Source: Leptolyngbya sp. NIES-3755 (GTDB lineage Bacteria; Cyanobacteriota; Cyanobacteriia; Leptolyngbyales; Leptolyngbyaceae). Taken from it: a stretch of 64,000 bases of DNA. The stretch covers positions 1,249,030 to 1,313,029 of the forward strand of contig AP017308.1 of the NCBI GenBank assembly GCA_001548435.1, given 5' to 3'. Position 1 is the stretch's first letter; each line of letters begins with the position of its first letter. The position numbers and the translations under genes are program-made. Below the pieces are notes generated by a model, which saw only the letters and a program-made list of their open reading frames with translations, made no database searches and had not been told where the DNA came from. Below are positions 9,068 to 20,578 of the stretch, piece by piece.

Positions 9068-11587
9068 TTAGCGAATAAAGTTCTCGATCGCGCTACTGGC
9101 ATCAGCGATTAATTTTGAAGCCTCTGCTCTCAGTACGTCAGCCCTTGCAATTTGCTCTCCAATCTTATTGGCTTCCTCTAAATTCTTGGGATGAAGAACT
9201 GGAATAGAAGCAATGTAGCTACAGTTAATTTCATCAACAACAGATCCAAAAATGCCGTCCCTCAATAAATTCTGTCCAATTTCGCTTCGTAAATATGCAC
9301 ACAGATAGCCTGGATGAAGTTTTTGGGGATTTGGGATAATTCTAATTAAATGTTCAGATGCCGCATATCCTTCCCAATCGCTAGGAACTGTAGACACAAT
9401 TCCAGTCGTTCCACTTCTAGTAATCAAAATCCACCCTTTTTTTAATGCAAGAGTTTGATAATAAGAGCTTTCCTTTAAAATTCGCTTCTTAGTTATGGGA
9501 ATAAGCTCTGTAATGTTTGAACCACCGAGAAAAGGAACAGAGTCTTCTAGAACCTCTGTGTAGTCGCGTTTGAAGCGTCCTGGATAAAAAATATCATCGA
9601 CTAAATCTCCTAGAGAAGTGACTGTCAAAGAAGTATTACTCTCAACAATGGACGCGATTTGGCTACGTAGATCTGATGAAGAAGGACGGTAATAGGCAGC
9701 ATTTAATCGAATATCTGTCTCTCGTTTGATTACCGTCGAGGAAATTAAGAATGCGTTTTGGCTAACTTCGGTTGGATTTTTGTCATTCAGATGAGCATCA
9801 AAAGCATCAGCGATTTCAGGTAAATCAGTATCTACTTCGGCTGAGTTATTGTGCTTAAATATAGGCTTGCCTCTACGATCGTGTCCAATCTTCTGTGGGC
9901 ATGCCATAAAAATAGGGTAAGGTAATTCAGTTTCCCACTGAGGATTCGGTTGAAGTCTTCTTTCCACCACCAGAAGAGCGCCTTTAGTCCCCGTGTAAGG
10001 TTGAAAGGTTTCTTCAGGTAAATCGATTATTGCTAAGACTTTGCAGCTTGCCATAATCCATTCCCTAACAAATCCCTCTTTAGGTCCACTAAGAATTTGA
10101 TATGGAACGACAAGAGCCATTCTGCCCTTTCCAGGAATGAGGAGAGAAAGATTCCTTTCGATAAATAAGACATCCGGCGAACGAGGAACAATTTTGCTAG
10201 ATTCTACCCATCGACCTTCTTTTTTAGTCCAAGCGTGAGCCAGCGAAAATTCCTTGAGTACATGCAAATTCTTGATTGTAATTTTCGTTCCAAAAGGGGG
10301 ATTACCTACACTGAATGCTCTAGAGTTTGGTGCAAGACGATCGGAAAGCGAATCTGACCACTGAGAAAAGGGACTCAAGCTATCATGTTCCTCAACGATG
10401 CTTTTAGGAAGTTTTGAAAACTCTGGTGATGTATTAGAAATTTGAACAAGATCATGATCAATCTCCACTCCAAGCAAAAGGTTACTCGCTAGTTCCGTTT
10501 GCTCTTTTTCACTAAGAATTCCTCTCTGTTTTGCAGAGTCAATAATTATATTTTTAGCGCGGTGTAGAAACCCAGAAGTGCCACAACTTATATCTGCTAA
10601 AGTTTGTTCTTCTTCACCGTTGAAACCTACGATATGCAGAGCTAAATCAATAACATAACGGTGAGTAAAAAACTGCCCACCCTCTCTTTTGATGGTAACT
10701 GATCTAAAAGTTTCTAAAGCGTCGCCTAGCACATCGCTGGGAGTTCTACTAAGCGAAATTCCCTCTAGATGAAAAACAGCGTAGTAGATAGAAGGGTCAT
10801 CTAACTCTATAATTCCGATCTTCTGTTCAATGTTTAAGCAGTCATGATTTGCTGCTAAATCTCGTACACGGGAACCAACGGAATGAAATGATTCAGGCAA
10901 TATCTTTTTATCACCATTCAAGCCCGTGGGCAGTTCGTGTTGAGCAATGCAAAATTTACAAGTTAATCTAGATTGTTCCTCATCAAACTTCTTGATCAGA
11001 AGAATCTTCTGTATTTCTATACCTAAGCGAGAAGGAATCCTAATATTACTGTTTCCATATAAATGATCATGAAGATTAGATAGAATCTGCTTCAAGTTGT
11101 AGCCTGGACGCAAGCTTGACTTTAATCTAAAGCTTTCATTATTACTGGGAGCTAACAATTCATTATAATTGGGTAAAAAGGGTGGAATCTCCTTGTATTC
11201 TTCCGACGTGTAAGCGAAGATTTTGAATTCTTTTCCGTTGAACCAAGCGATATATTTAGCGCCAGAAAATTGAAATTTTTGAAGCCAGTTGTAATTAAAC
11301 TGGTGTGATGGTTTCTTAATTGAGATAACTAACAACGGTGCTACATGTAGTACTGTTTCTTGCTCTAACGCAATCACATCTGCCGAAAAAACTTGTCCGT
11401 CATAGCCCAAGAAAGTCGAATCTAAGAGCAAGTTGTTTTTGGAGTAGCCAGAAGCAAGTAAACGTTGGAAAAGCTCTTGCCTGACAATTTCCTCAGGCGT
11501 TCTAACAACTGGTAAGTTTTTCAGCAGACACATAACAGTATCAGTAACCATTTGTCGTTGATACCGCTTCACTTTACTATCTGCCAT
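9068..11587 (-). CDS. N6-adenine DNA methyltransferase fused to a type I-like specificity domain
   Basis: 839 aa from ATG 11587 (a GTG at 11596 would add three residues; neither start has a strong ribosome site). Numbering here is from the GTG. Domains: an HsdR-N-like segment (about 30-130) with SADVIAL and LLVISIKKP; a HsdM-like methylase with motif X (GQFFTHRYVID, ~308), motif I (DISCGTSGF, ~335) and motif IV (NPPF, 432-435); and a C-terminal target-recognition domain (about 640-800) resembling HsdS. This is a single-chain type IIG/BcgI-like layout. The N-terminal nuclease motif has Ser where Asp/Glu is expected before the final Lys, so cutting may depend on the neighbouring HNH protein. 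Confidence 0.85.
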   Translation of the reverse strand: MADSKVKRYQRQMVTDTVMCLLKNLPVVRTPEEIVRQELFQRLLASGYSKNNLLLDSTFLGYDGQVFSADVIALEQETVLHVAPLLVISIKKPSHQFNYNWLQKFQFSGAKYIAWFNGKEFKIFAYTSEEYKEIPPFLPNYNELLAPSNNESFRLKSSLRPGYNLKQILSNLHDHLYGNSNIRIPSRLGIEIQKILLIKKFDEEQSRLTCKFCIAQHELPTGLNGDKKILPESFHSVGSRVRDLAANHDCLNIEQKIGIIELDDPSIYYAVFHLEGISLSRTPSDVLGDALETFRSVTIKREGGQFFTHRYVIDLALHIVGFNGEEEQTLADISCGTSGFLHRAKNIIIDSAKQRGILSEKEQTELASNLLLGVEIDHDLVQISNTSPEFSKLPKSIVEEHDSLSPFSQWSDSLSDRLAPNSRAFSVGNPPFGTKITIKNLHVLKEFSLAHAWTKKEGRWVESSKIVPRSPDVLFIERNLSLLIPGKGRMALVVPYQILSGPKEGFVREWIMASCKVLAIIDLPEETFQPYTGTKGALLVVERRLQPNPQWETELPYPIFMACPQKIGHDRRGKPIFKHNNSAEVDTDLPEIADAFDAHLNDKNPTEVSQNAFLISSTVIKRETDIRLNAAYYRPSSSDLRSQIASIVESNTSLTVTSLGDLVDDIFYPGRFKRDYTEVLEDSVPFLGGSNITELIPITKKRILKESSYYQTLALKKGWILITRSGTTGIVSTVPSDWEGYAASEHLIRIIPNPQKLHPGYLCAYLRSEIGQNLLRDGIFGSVVDEINCSYIASIPVLHPKNLEEANKIGEQIARADVLRAEASKLIADASSAIENFIR

Positions 11588-11859
11588 TTTACGCACTTGA
11601 AGAATTGCCGCTTTTCATTAAACAGGTTGAAGATCACTATGTAAATAGAAGTTCATCTGTATTTATAATAACTTTGTCCTATCTATAGTTTTTTCGAGAG
11701 GTGCGTCTGATTGTTATAAAGTTTGTCGATCGAGGGAGTGAAAACAATTTCTACGATTGAAATCTGTAAACTCTATGACACTTTAGGGCGGAGCAGAAAG
11801 ATCACTTGCACAATAGACATAACAGGCGATTTTCTTGATCCCGTCTGTTCTCTACTGCG

Positions 11860-12483
11860 ATGCCCATTACTAATCGGATGCCTCAACAAGCTGAAGCTGA
11901 AACCCGCACTCGAATTCTGAAAGCGGCGCTGAAGTTGTTTGCCAAACAAGGCTATGATGGCACGACGACAAGGGATTTGGCAGAAAAAGCAGGAGTCGCA
12001 GAGGGGACACTGTTTCGGCATTTCACCAACAAAAAAGCAATCTTGATCGAAGTGGCGACTCAGGGGTGGATTGAGATTTTGACCGATCTGTTGACCGAGT
12101 TGAGCGAGATGGGAAGTTATAAAGCGATCGCTCAAGTGATGCGGAAACGAATGTTGAATATGCACCAGAATGTGGATCTGTTTAAGGTCTGTTTTATGGA
12201 GGCACAGTTTCATCCAGATTTACGCGATCGTATTCAATCTGAAGTGGTCGATAAGATGACCGATGTGGCGGAAGCATTCTTTCAAACGGCGATGGATCAA
12301 GGCATTTACCGTCAGATGAATCCGAGAATGGTGGCGCGAGTGTTTTTGGGAATGTTTACGATCGCGGGATTTAGTCAAGATACGATCATGGCTCCAGGTA
12401 GTTCTCCGAATGAAATGAAAGAGATGGCAGAGGGAATTGCCGATATCTTTTTAAATGGAGTCTTAGCAGAGAAACCTTCATGA
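11860..12483 (+). CDS. TetR-family transcriptional regulator
   Basis: 207 aa from ATG 11860; ATG 11878 is an alternative. The N-terminal DNA-binding domain is typical (TRTRILKAALKLFAKQGYDG, then TTTRDLAEKAGVAEGTLFRHF), followed by a helical ligand-binding domain. It is the first gene of a tight operon: its stop overlaps the pepP start by four bases (ATGA, 12480-12483), and pepP overlaps chaN in the same way. It probably controls this operon in response to a small molecule I cannot identify. Confidence 0.92.
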   Translation: MPITNRMPQQAEAETRTRILKAALKLFAKQGYDGTTTRDLAEKAGVAEGTLFRHFTNKKAILIEVATQGWIEILTDLLTELSEMGSYKAIAQVMRKRMLNMHQNVDLFKVCFMEAQFHPDLRDRIQSEVVDKMTDVAEAFFQTAMDQGIYRQMNPRMVARVFLGMFTIAGFSQDTIMAPGSSPNEMKEMAEGIADIFLNGVLAEKPS

Positions 12484-13757
12484 GTCGATTGGCTGACACA
12501 CTCAAATCTCGGAGACAGCGACTTTCTGAATTGATTGATTTTCCGGTGGTTCTCAAATCCGGAGAATTTAAATCTCGCAACTTTCCAGCGAATACTTATC
12601 CGTTTCGGGCAAGTAGTCATTTTCTCTACTTTGCTGGATTAGCTTTACCAAATGCAGCGGTAAGAATTGAGGGCGATCGCTTCATTCTATTTCTCGATGA
12701 TCCAAAACCTTCGAGCGCTCTTTGGCATGGAAAATCCCCAACTCGCGATCAGATTGCTACTGAGATTGGAGCCGATGAAGCTTACCCGTTATCCGAGATA
12801 GGACGATTTCCGGTTGAAGAGCATCCGGCAGTGATGGAAGCGATCGTAAAATTGCGATTGATTCAGGATGAGAGTGCGATCGCTGAAATTCGGAGGGCAC
12901 TGGCTGTGACGATTGAAGCTCATCAAGCGGGAATGAGGGCAACACCGAAGGCGAAAACCGAAGCGCAGATTCGAGCAGCAATGGAAAGTGTGATTCTGTC
13001 GCACAATATGACCTGTGCTTATAACAGCATTGTGACGGTGCAGGGTGAAGTTCTGCACAATGAACACTATCATCATGCGATCGAGCCATCTGATTTAATT
13101 CTTGCCGATGTGGGAGCGGAGACTGAATCAGGATGGGCATCGGATATTACTCGAACTTGGTCGGCATCCGGAAAGTTTTCGCCAACTCAGCGGGCATTGT
13201 ATGAAGTCGTTTTGGCAGCGCATGATCGGGCAATTGATAAAATTCGTCCCGGTGTTGAATATCGTGACATTCATTTACTCGCTTGTGAAACGATCGCAGA
13301 AGGTTTGGTTGATTTAGGAATCTTACGGGGTCAGCCCACTGATTTAGTTGATCAAGATGCTCATGCTCTATTTTTTCCGCATGGAATTGGACATTTATTG
13401 GGATTAGATGTGCATGACATGGAAGATTTGGGCGATTTGGCTGGATATGAAACAGGTCGATCGCGCAGTTCTCGATTTGGCTTGGGATATTTGAGACTCG
13501 ATCGACCTTTGCAAACCGGAATGATTGTGACGATCGAGCCTGGTTTTTATCAAGTTCCAGCACTGCTTAATGATCCGGAGCGCAGAGAGAAATATCGTGA
13601 AGTTGTAAATTGGGAGCGATTAGCTGATTTCTCAGATGTTCGAGGGATTCGGATCGAAGATGATGTGTTAGTGACTGCTGAAGGTTCGGAAGTTCTGAGC
13701 ATTGCTTTACCTACTAATCCAGAGCAAATTGAAGCGATCGTTGGAGAAGGTTCATGA
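12480..13757 (+). CDS. pepP: M24-family Xaa-Pro aminopeptidase
   Basis: Metallopeptidase releasing N-terminal residues before proline. 425 aa, normal for aminopeptidase P. An N-terminal creatinase-like domain precedes the pita-bread catalytic domain. All five dimetal ligands are visible: Asp in LADVGAE, Asp in ASDITRTW, His in FFPHGIGHLLG, Glu in VTIEPGFY and Glu in GIRIEDDVLVT. It is cytoplasmic, with no signal peptide. Translationally coupled on both sides by ATGA overlaps, to the TetR regulator and to chaN. Confidence 0.94.
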   Translation: MSRLADTLKSRRQRLSELIDFPVVLKSGEFKSRNFPANTYPFRASSHFLYFAGLALPNAAVRIEGDRFILFLDDPKPSSALWHGKSPTRDQIATEIGADEAYPLSEIGRFPVEEHPAVMEAIVKLRLIQDESAIAEIRRALAVTIEAHQAGMRATPKAKTEAQIRAAMESVILSHNMTCAYNSIVTVQGEVLHNEHYHHAIEPSDLILADVGAETESGWASDITRTWSASGKFSPTQRALYEVVLAAHDRAIDKIRPGVEYRDIHLLACETIAEGLVDLGILRGQPTDLVDQDAHALFFPHGIGHLLGLDVHDMEDLGDLAGYETGRSRSSRFGLGYLRLDRPLQTGMIVTIEPGFYQVPALLNDPERREKYREVVNWERLADFSDVRGIRIEDDVLVTAEGSEVLSIALPTNPEQIEAIVGEGS

Positions 13758-14617
13758 CTGGAAAATCTATTGCAAAACTCTGTGCTTTATCCCTGAGTTT
13801 GTTCGTTTTCTGGACAGCACCAAGTTATGCTCAAACTCCAACAATTACAACGCCGACACAGCAAAAGTTAGATGCTCAGACTGTTTTGAAACAGCTAAAA
13901 CAATCGAGAGTGATCTACTTGGGTGAAACACATGATAGTGAAGCGGATCATCGCGCTCAGTTGGAGATTATCCGATCGCTTCATCAGCAAAATCCCAAAT
14001 TAGCGATCGGCATGGAAATGTTTCAGCGTCCGTTCCAATCCGGTTTAGATAGCTATCTTGCGGGAGCTTCAACGGAAACCATGCTGCGAGAGTTCACCGA
14101 ATTTGATAAACGGTGGGGCTATTCCTGGGAGTTTTACTATCCGATTATCAGTTTTGCAAAAGAGAATCAATTGCCTGTGATTGCGTTGAACACACCGATG
14201 GAAGTCACTCGCAAAGTCGCACGTCAAGGATTAGAGAGTTTGACCGCAGACGAAAAGCGCTACATTCCGCCGATCGATGAAATCAAATTAGAACCAGAAC
14301 GATATCGCGATCGCTTACAAAAAATCTTCGCTGCTCATGCTGGAAAAGGCAGTAGTCGCTGGTTTAATTCGTTCTTCCAAGCTCAAGTTCTGTGGGACGA
14401 AACGATGGCAGACGCGATCGTGCAGTTTTTGCAGAAAAATCCCGATCGACAAATCGTTGTGTTAGCAGGTCAAGGACACATTATTTACGGGGATGGAATT
14501 CCGAGTCGTGTCGATCGACGAATGCCAGGAATCAAGCAATTAAAAGTTTTGCTCAATCCACCAGCGGAATATTTAAAGGAAACTGGAATTGCCGATTTCT
14601 TCTGGAAAACTCGTTAA
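13754..14617 (+). CDS. ChaN-family (DUF399) exported protein
   Basis: 287 aa with an N-terminal signal peptide (residues 1-26, ending SYA). The mature part starts with the ChaN signature VIYLGETHDSEADHRAQLEI (about 54-73) and contains IGMEMFQRPFQ, a conserved family segment. ChaN-like proteins are linked to haem binding or iron handling in other bacteria; the role here is inferred. The usual lipobox Cys is absent near the cleavage site, so it is probably a soluble periplasmic protein. Third gene of the TetR-pepP operon; its stop shares four bases with the convergent Uma2 gene. Confidence 0.88.
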   Translation: MTGKSIAKLCALSLSLFVFWTAPSYAQTPTITTPTQQKLDAQTVLKQLKQSRVIYLGETHDSEADHRAQLEIIRSLHQQNPKLAIGMEMFQRPFQSGLDSYLAGASTETMLREFTEFDKRWGYSWEFYYPIISFAKENQLPVIALNTPMEVTRKVARQGLESLTADEKRYIPPIDEIKLEPERYRDRLQKIFAAHAGKGSSRWFNSFFQAQVLWDETMADAIVQFLQKNPDRQIVVLAGQGHIIYGDGIPSRVDRRMPGIKQLKVLLNPPAEYLKETGIADFFWKTR

Positions 14618-15294
14618 GACCGTTCTGCTAATTCTTGAACAAACATTTGATGCTCTGGTGATTGCAGTCCAAGTTGTAATGTATTCAGGACTGCAATCAT
14701 TTCATTGTTCAGCAGTGCTGCAATGTTTAACCAAAGTCCCGGAAATACTTGGCTTCTGATAATTCCGTTCTCGTCTAGCTCAACTAAAACGTATTGTTCA
14801 TTTTCCAGTCTGAACCAACTCAATTCATTCTCGAAGGTTTGCCAGACTAGGTATTCCTGAACTCGATTACGGCGGTAAGCATTTTTCTTTGCACCCAGAT
14901 CGATCGCTGCACTGCTGGTCGCTATTTCCGCCACAAGTTCGGGTGCACCTTCGATGTAACCGTCTTCGCTTAGAGTCGATGTTCCGCCCTGCACAATTCG
15001 TAACAGCGCATCAGGTTGAGGTTCGTTATCTAAATCCAGTCTTGTTGTAGAGTTGTCCGCTCCTTCTGTGCCAAGAGTTGCGGTAGCGTACACGCCCAGC
15101 CACGTGATTAATTTGAAATGAGGTGTGCCATGAAAAGCGCGAACAGGGGATGCCACGTAAACCACTCCTTCTATTAGTTCAGCCTTGAAATGCTCTGGGG
15201 TCGCTTCATATCGTCGCTCGAATTCGGCACGAGTTAAGCGATCGCCACTTGCTAACGGTGGAACGGATTGCCGTTTCGGTTGCTGCAATACCAT
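14614..15294 (-). CDS. Uma2-family (DUF820) putative endonuclease
   Basis: 226 aa. DUF820 proteins have a PD-(D/E)XK nuclease-like fold and are greatly expanded in cyanobacteria; their biological role is unsettled. Visible family segments are LTRAEFERRYEATPEHFKAELIEGVVY, TTRLDLDNEPQPDALLRI (the active-site P-D) and ELVAEIATSSAAIDLGAKKNAYRRN (the E and downstream K). The catalytic pattern looks intact. Single gene, convergent with chaN, 30 bases from the ABC ATPase stop on the same strand. Confidence 0.88.
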   Translation of the reverse strand: MVLQQPKRQSVPPLASGDRLTRAEFERRYEATPEHFKAELIEGVVYVASPVRAFHGTPHFKLITWLGVYATATLGTEGADNSTTRLDLDNEPQPDALLRIVQGGTSTLSEDGYIEGAPELVAEIATSSAAIDLGAKKNAYRRNRVQEYLVWQTFENELSWFRLENEQYVLVELDENGIIRSQVFPGLWLNIAALLNNEMIAVLNTLQLGLQSPEHQMFVQELAERS

Positions 15295-15324
15295 CAGAAC
15301 TTCCTCAAAGCAGACTCTTTCATT

Positions 15325-16659
15325 TTACGTGGTGAGCGAGGTTTGTTTCTCTTCAGCCGCTTCTGCTTCTGTTAAATACAATCGATCTTCACTGGCATCG
15401 TATTCAAACAGTTCTGCGTATCGTCCCCAATCGATCGCAGTCGCAAATTGTCGCTCAGATTCGGAATGCGGGAAATGTTCATCGAGCAAATCTTTGAAAA
15501 AGTCCGATCGCATCGATCGATTCCGCTTTTCTTTCAACGTACTGATAATGCTATTGATCAATGGAACACGATCAAGCACTTGCTGACGAAATAGATCCTT
15601 ACTTCGGAGAATTGTTGTTGTTGCAAAATCTTGTCCGATCGTAGTTAGTTTCACATCGCCCTGAGAGACTTCAGCAAACCCTAACATGACTGCTGCATCC
15701 AGAATCGGCAACAAATCATCAACAGCAAGTTGAATTCGCTCTGCTAATCGAGGAATATCATCGGTTCCCTCTGGTAAATCGACGATGAGTTCGAGTAATC
15801 CACTAATTCCACCCACACGAGCATGGGGAATTGGGAGAGCATAAGGAGATTTGATTTCTTTTGGAGCAGCGACTTGAGGATTCATTACTTGCACCTCTGG
15901 ATTGGTCATTACGGTATAGATGTAATCGACCAAGGCTTTGAACTGAGGACTATTACGATCGTGCGGTCGCGACAGTTGAATTTGAACTTCTCCGCGAATG
16001 CGACCCGGATTAGAACCGAGAATGATCACGCGATCGGCAAGAAATACAGCTTCCTCAATGTTGTGCGTCACAATCAAAATACTTTTAGACGGGAATGTTC
16101 CAGCGTTCCATAGATCATCAATTTCCCCCCGCAAGTTCTCAGAAGTTAGAACATCCAAAGCACTGAATGGCTCGTCCATGAACAAGACTTGGGGCTGAAG
16201 TACAAAGGCGCGGGCGAATCCGACACGCTGTTTCATGCCGCCGGATAGTTCCTTGGGATAGGCGCTTTCAAATCCATCCAATCCAACTAAGTCGATCGCG
16301 CTTATTGCTTTTCTGCGTCGTTCTCCAAGATTAACCCCTCGTGCATCTAAGCCTAATTCCACGTTTTCCTGCACCGTCAGCCAAGGTAACAGAGCGAAAC
16401 TTTGAAACACCATTGCGACATTTTGATTTGCGCCCTGTAAAGGTCGATCGTTGCTCCAAACTGTTCCCTGACTCGGTGGGATCAAGCCTGCCATGATTCG
16501 CAGCAACGTACTTTTACCGCTGCCACTTCTGCCTAAGAGCGCTAACACTTCGCCCGATCGCACTTCTAAATTGATGTCGCGCAATACATTGAATTCGCCT
16601 TTGCCATCAGGCAGCGGAAAACTTTTGTAAACGTGGTCAACTTTGATTAATGAATTCAT
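15325..16659 (-). CDS. nitrate/sulfonate-type ABC transporter ATPase with AAA-associated C-terminal domain
   Basis: 444 aa. Residues 1-260 are an ABC ATPase of the NitT/TauT type: Walker A GRSGSGKST, signature LSGGMKQR, Walker B VLFMDEPFSALD and a switch His in VTHN. Residues ~280-440 form an extra domain found on some cyanobacterial ATPases (AAA-associated C-terminal type), helical and ending in an acidic tail; it may sense substrate or bind a regulator. AGGA precedes the ATG by eight bases. It is cotranscribed with the permease ten bases upstream. No substrate-binding protein is encoded nearby, so the substrate is unknown. Confidence 0.92.
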   Translation of the reverse strand: MNSLIKVDHVYKSFPLPDGKGEFNVLRDINLEVRSGEVLALLGRSGSGKSTLLRIMAGLIPPSQGTVWSNDRPLQGANQNVAMVFQSFALLPWLTVQENVELGLDARGVNLGERRRKAISAIDLVGLDGFESAYPKELSGGMKQRVGFARAFVLQPQVLFMDEPFSALDVLTSENLRGEIDDLWNAGTFPSKSILIVTHNIEEAVFLADRVIILGSNPGRIRGEVQIQLSRPHDRNSPQFKALVDYIYTVMTNPEVQVMNPQVAAPKEIKSPYALPIPHARVGGISGLLELIVDLPEGTDDIPRLAERIQLAVDDLLPILDAAVMLGFAEVSQGDVKLTTIGQDFATTTILRSKDLFRQQVLDRVPLINSIISTLKEKRNRSMRSDFFKDLLDEHFPHSESERQFATAIDWGRYAELFEYDASEDRLYLTEAEAAEEKQTSLTT

Positions 16660-16669
16660 GACGTTTTTC

Positions 16670-18391
16670 CTATAAGTGATACTTCGTTTCTGCCAAGTGA
16701 TACAGCCGCCGCCAAAAAACTCGATTCAATCCGACGACAAATAAGCTCATCATGCCGATCCCAAGCGTGATTCGTGCCCAATCTCCTGCACTCGTCGCAT
16801 CGGCAATATAAGCGCCTAATCCATTCGCGGTGAGAGTCGTTTGTCCCCAAGACACAATTTCCGACACAATGCTGGCATTCCAAGCTCCGCCACTCGCAGT
16901 CACGCCACCCGTGACCCAAGCAGAGAAGATTCCCGGAATAATTAATTTCTGCCAACGTTTCCAACCCGTGAGTCCTACATCTGCCGACATTTCACGCAAA
17001 TCTGTGGGAATGCTCATGGCTCCAGCGATCGAGTTAAACAAGATGTACCACTGCGCTCCCAATGCCATCAGCAAAATACTGCCCCAATCCAAACTAATGT
17101 TGGTCCGAATAAAGAACAAAGTGGCGAAAGGAAAGACGAAATTTGCTGGAAAAGAAGCGAGGAATTGGACAACAGGTTGAAGCAATCGAGCGAGTTTGGG
17201 ATTAAAGCCGATCGCAACTCCGATCGGGGTCCAAACCAACGAAGCAAAGATGAGCAGAACCGTGACGCGCAATAACGTGAGCAATCCGAGAACAAAAGCT
17301 TTTCCGACTTCTGCAATTCCAACCGTTGCTAAAACAAAGTGCAATCCTGCAACGATGAAAGCTCCAGTTGTCGCAAGCAGCAGGAGAGTGTAAATACGAT
17401 CGCTTCCCGCTTTCACTTCAACTTGTTGGCGTTGTCGGGGTGGAGTGAGTAGGGATAATCCACGTTTGAGCAATTCTGCGATCGGGGTAAACACTTGCCC
17501 CAAATATCGAGGAATTCGAGCCGCTTTCAATAAGTTATACAGCCAGGATTGAGGTGCTTCCACGGCTGCATTTTGTTCAAGCCGAAACTTGTCCGCCCAG
17601 GCGATCACAGGTCGCCAAAAGAGTTGATCGGTTAGCACAATCACAATCACGATCGTGCCAAGTGCCCAACCTAATGCAGCTAAGTTCTCACTCGCAACGG
17701 CAGAAGCAACATACGATCCAATTCCTGGCAGCGTGTACTTCTCATTCAGAACACTAATCGCTTCACTCGCGGCAACAAAGAACCATCCACCGCCAAAACT
17801 CATCATGGCGTTCCAAACTAGACCAATCATGGCAGAAGGCACTTCAAGCTTCGTAAACCGCTGCCAACCGGACAATTGATAGAGCGTTGCCGCCTCGTCT
17901 AATTCACCTGGAACCGTTCGCAAAGAGTGATAAAACGAAAATGCCATATTCCAAACTTGACTGGTGAAAATGGCAAAAATTGAAGCAGCTTCAAGTCCAA
18001 GTAAACTGTCTGGAAATAGCGCGATGAATCCAGTCACAGTAATTGATAAAAATCCCAGAACTGGAACCGATTGCAGAATGTCCAATAGGGGGATCATGAC
18101 TCGTTCGGCTCTGCGACTGTGAGCGGCAACATAGCCATAAATCAGCGTAAAGACGATCGAGAAAAATAGTGCAATAAACATTCGCAATGTCGATCGTGCT
18201 GCGTAATACGGTAAATTAGCAGGATCAAGATCGACACCTGGCAGCACATCTGGAGGACGAAAACTGACTAAAGTTCCCGCTCCGACTCGTGTGACCAATG
18301 CAAGTAGAACGAAAAAGCCGAGAAGGAGTGCAAAATCGGCTAGACCAAATGGAAAACGGCGTAAAGCATCCGGTGTGGGGAAAGTTCGCAT
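16670..18391 (-). CDS. fused two-domain ABC transporter permease (nitrate/sulfonate type)
   Basis: 573 aa with two binding-protein-dependent transport domains in one chain, about residues 60-270 and 345-560, each with roughly five or six membrane helices. EAA-type loops that contact the ATPase are visible in both halves (ELDEAATLYQLSGWQRFTKL in the first, LREMSADVGLTGWKRWQKL in the second). Normal family permeases are single-domain and dimerise, so this is a natural tandem fusion. AAGGGG lies nine bases before the ATG. First gene of a two-gene unit with the ATPase; the substrate is unknown because no periplasmic binding protein is present. Confidence 0.92.
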   Translation of the reverse strand: MRTFPTPDALRRFPFGLADFALLLGFFVLLALVTRVGAGTLVSFRPPDVLPGVDLDPANLPYYAARSTLRMFIALFFSIVFTLIYGYVAAHSRRAERVMIPLLDILQSVPVLGFLSITVTGFIALFPDSLLGLEAASIFAIFTSQVWNMAFSFYHSLRTVPGELDEAATLYQLSGWQRFTKLEVPSAMIGLVWNAMMSFGGGWFFVAASEAISVLNEKYTLPGIGSYVASAVASENLAALGWALGTIVIVIVLTDQLFWRPVIAWADKFRLEQNAAVEAPQSWLYNLLKAARIPRYLGQVFTPIAELLKRGLSLLTPPRQRQQVEVKAGSDRIYTLLLLATTGAFIVAGLHFVLATVGIAEVGKAFVLGLLTLLRVTVLLIFASLVWTPIGVAIGFNPKLARLLQPVVQFLASFPANFVFPFATLFFIRTNISLDWGSILLMALGAQWYILFNSIAGAMSIPTDLREMSADVGLTGWKRWQKLIIPGIFSAWVTGGVTASGGAWNASIVSEIVSWGQTTLTANGLGAYIADATSAGDWARITLGIGMMSLFVVGLNRVFWRRLYHLAETKYHL

Positions 18392-18508
18392 CGGAATAGA
18401 CCCCTTTTCTGTAGCGGCGATTTAGTTTCGCATTCTGGCGTGAAATTGGTGTGTTGTCCGAATGACAACGGATTGAATGTCGATCGAGGTAAAAATTCTT
18501 TACCATGA

Positions 18509-20454
<1,946 letters not shown>

Positions 20455-20578
20455 AACTCGAATCGAAGTTGAACTGACTTATTCTAATGCGCTGAGACTG
20501 CGCGAAACGTGCGCTTAAGAGTCTTTCCGGATAGAACCGTTCCACTCCTGAAGCTTTGAAGAAACAAGGCTTTCACGC

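Noticed and set aside
11723-11920. Short open frame ahead of the TetR gene
   Set aside because: It overlaps the TetR start, has no ribosome site and no family pattern; likely chance.
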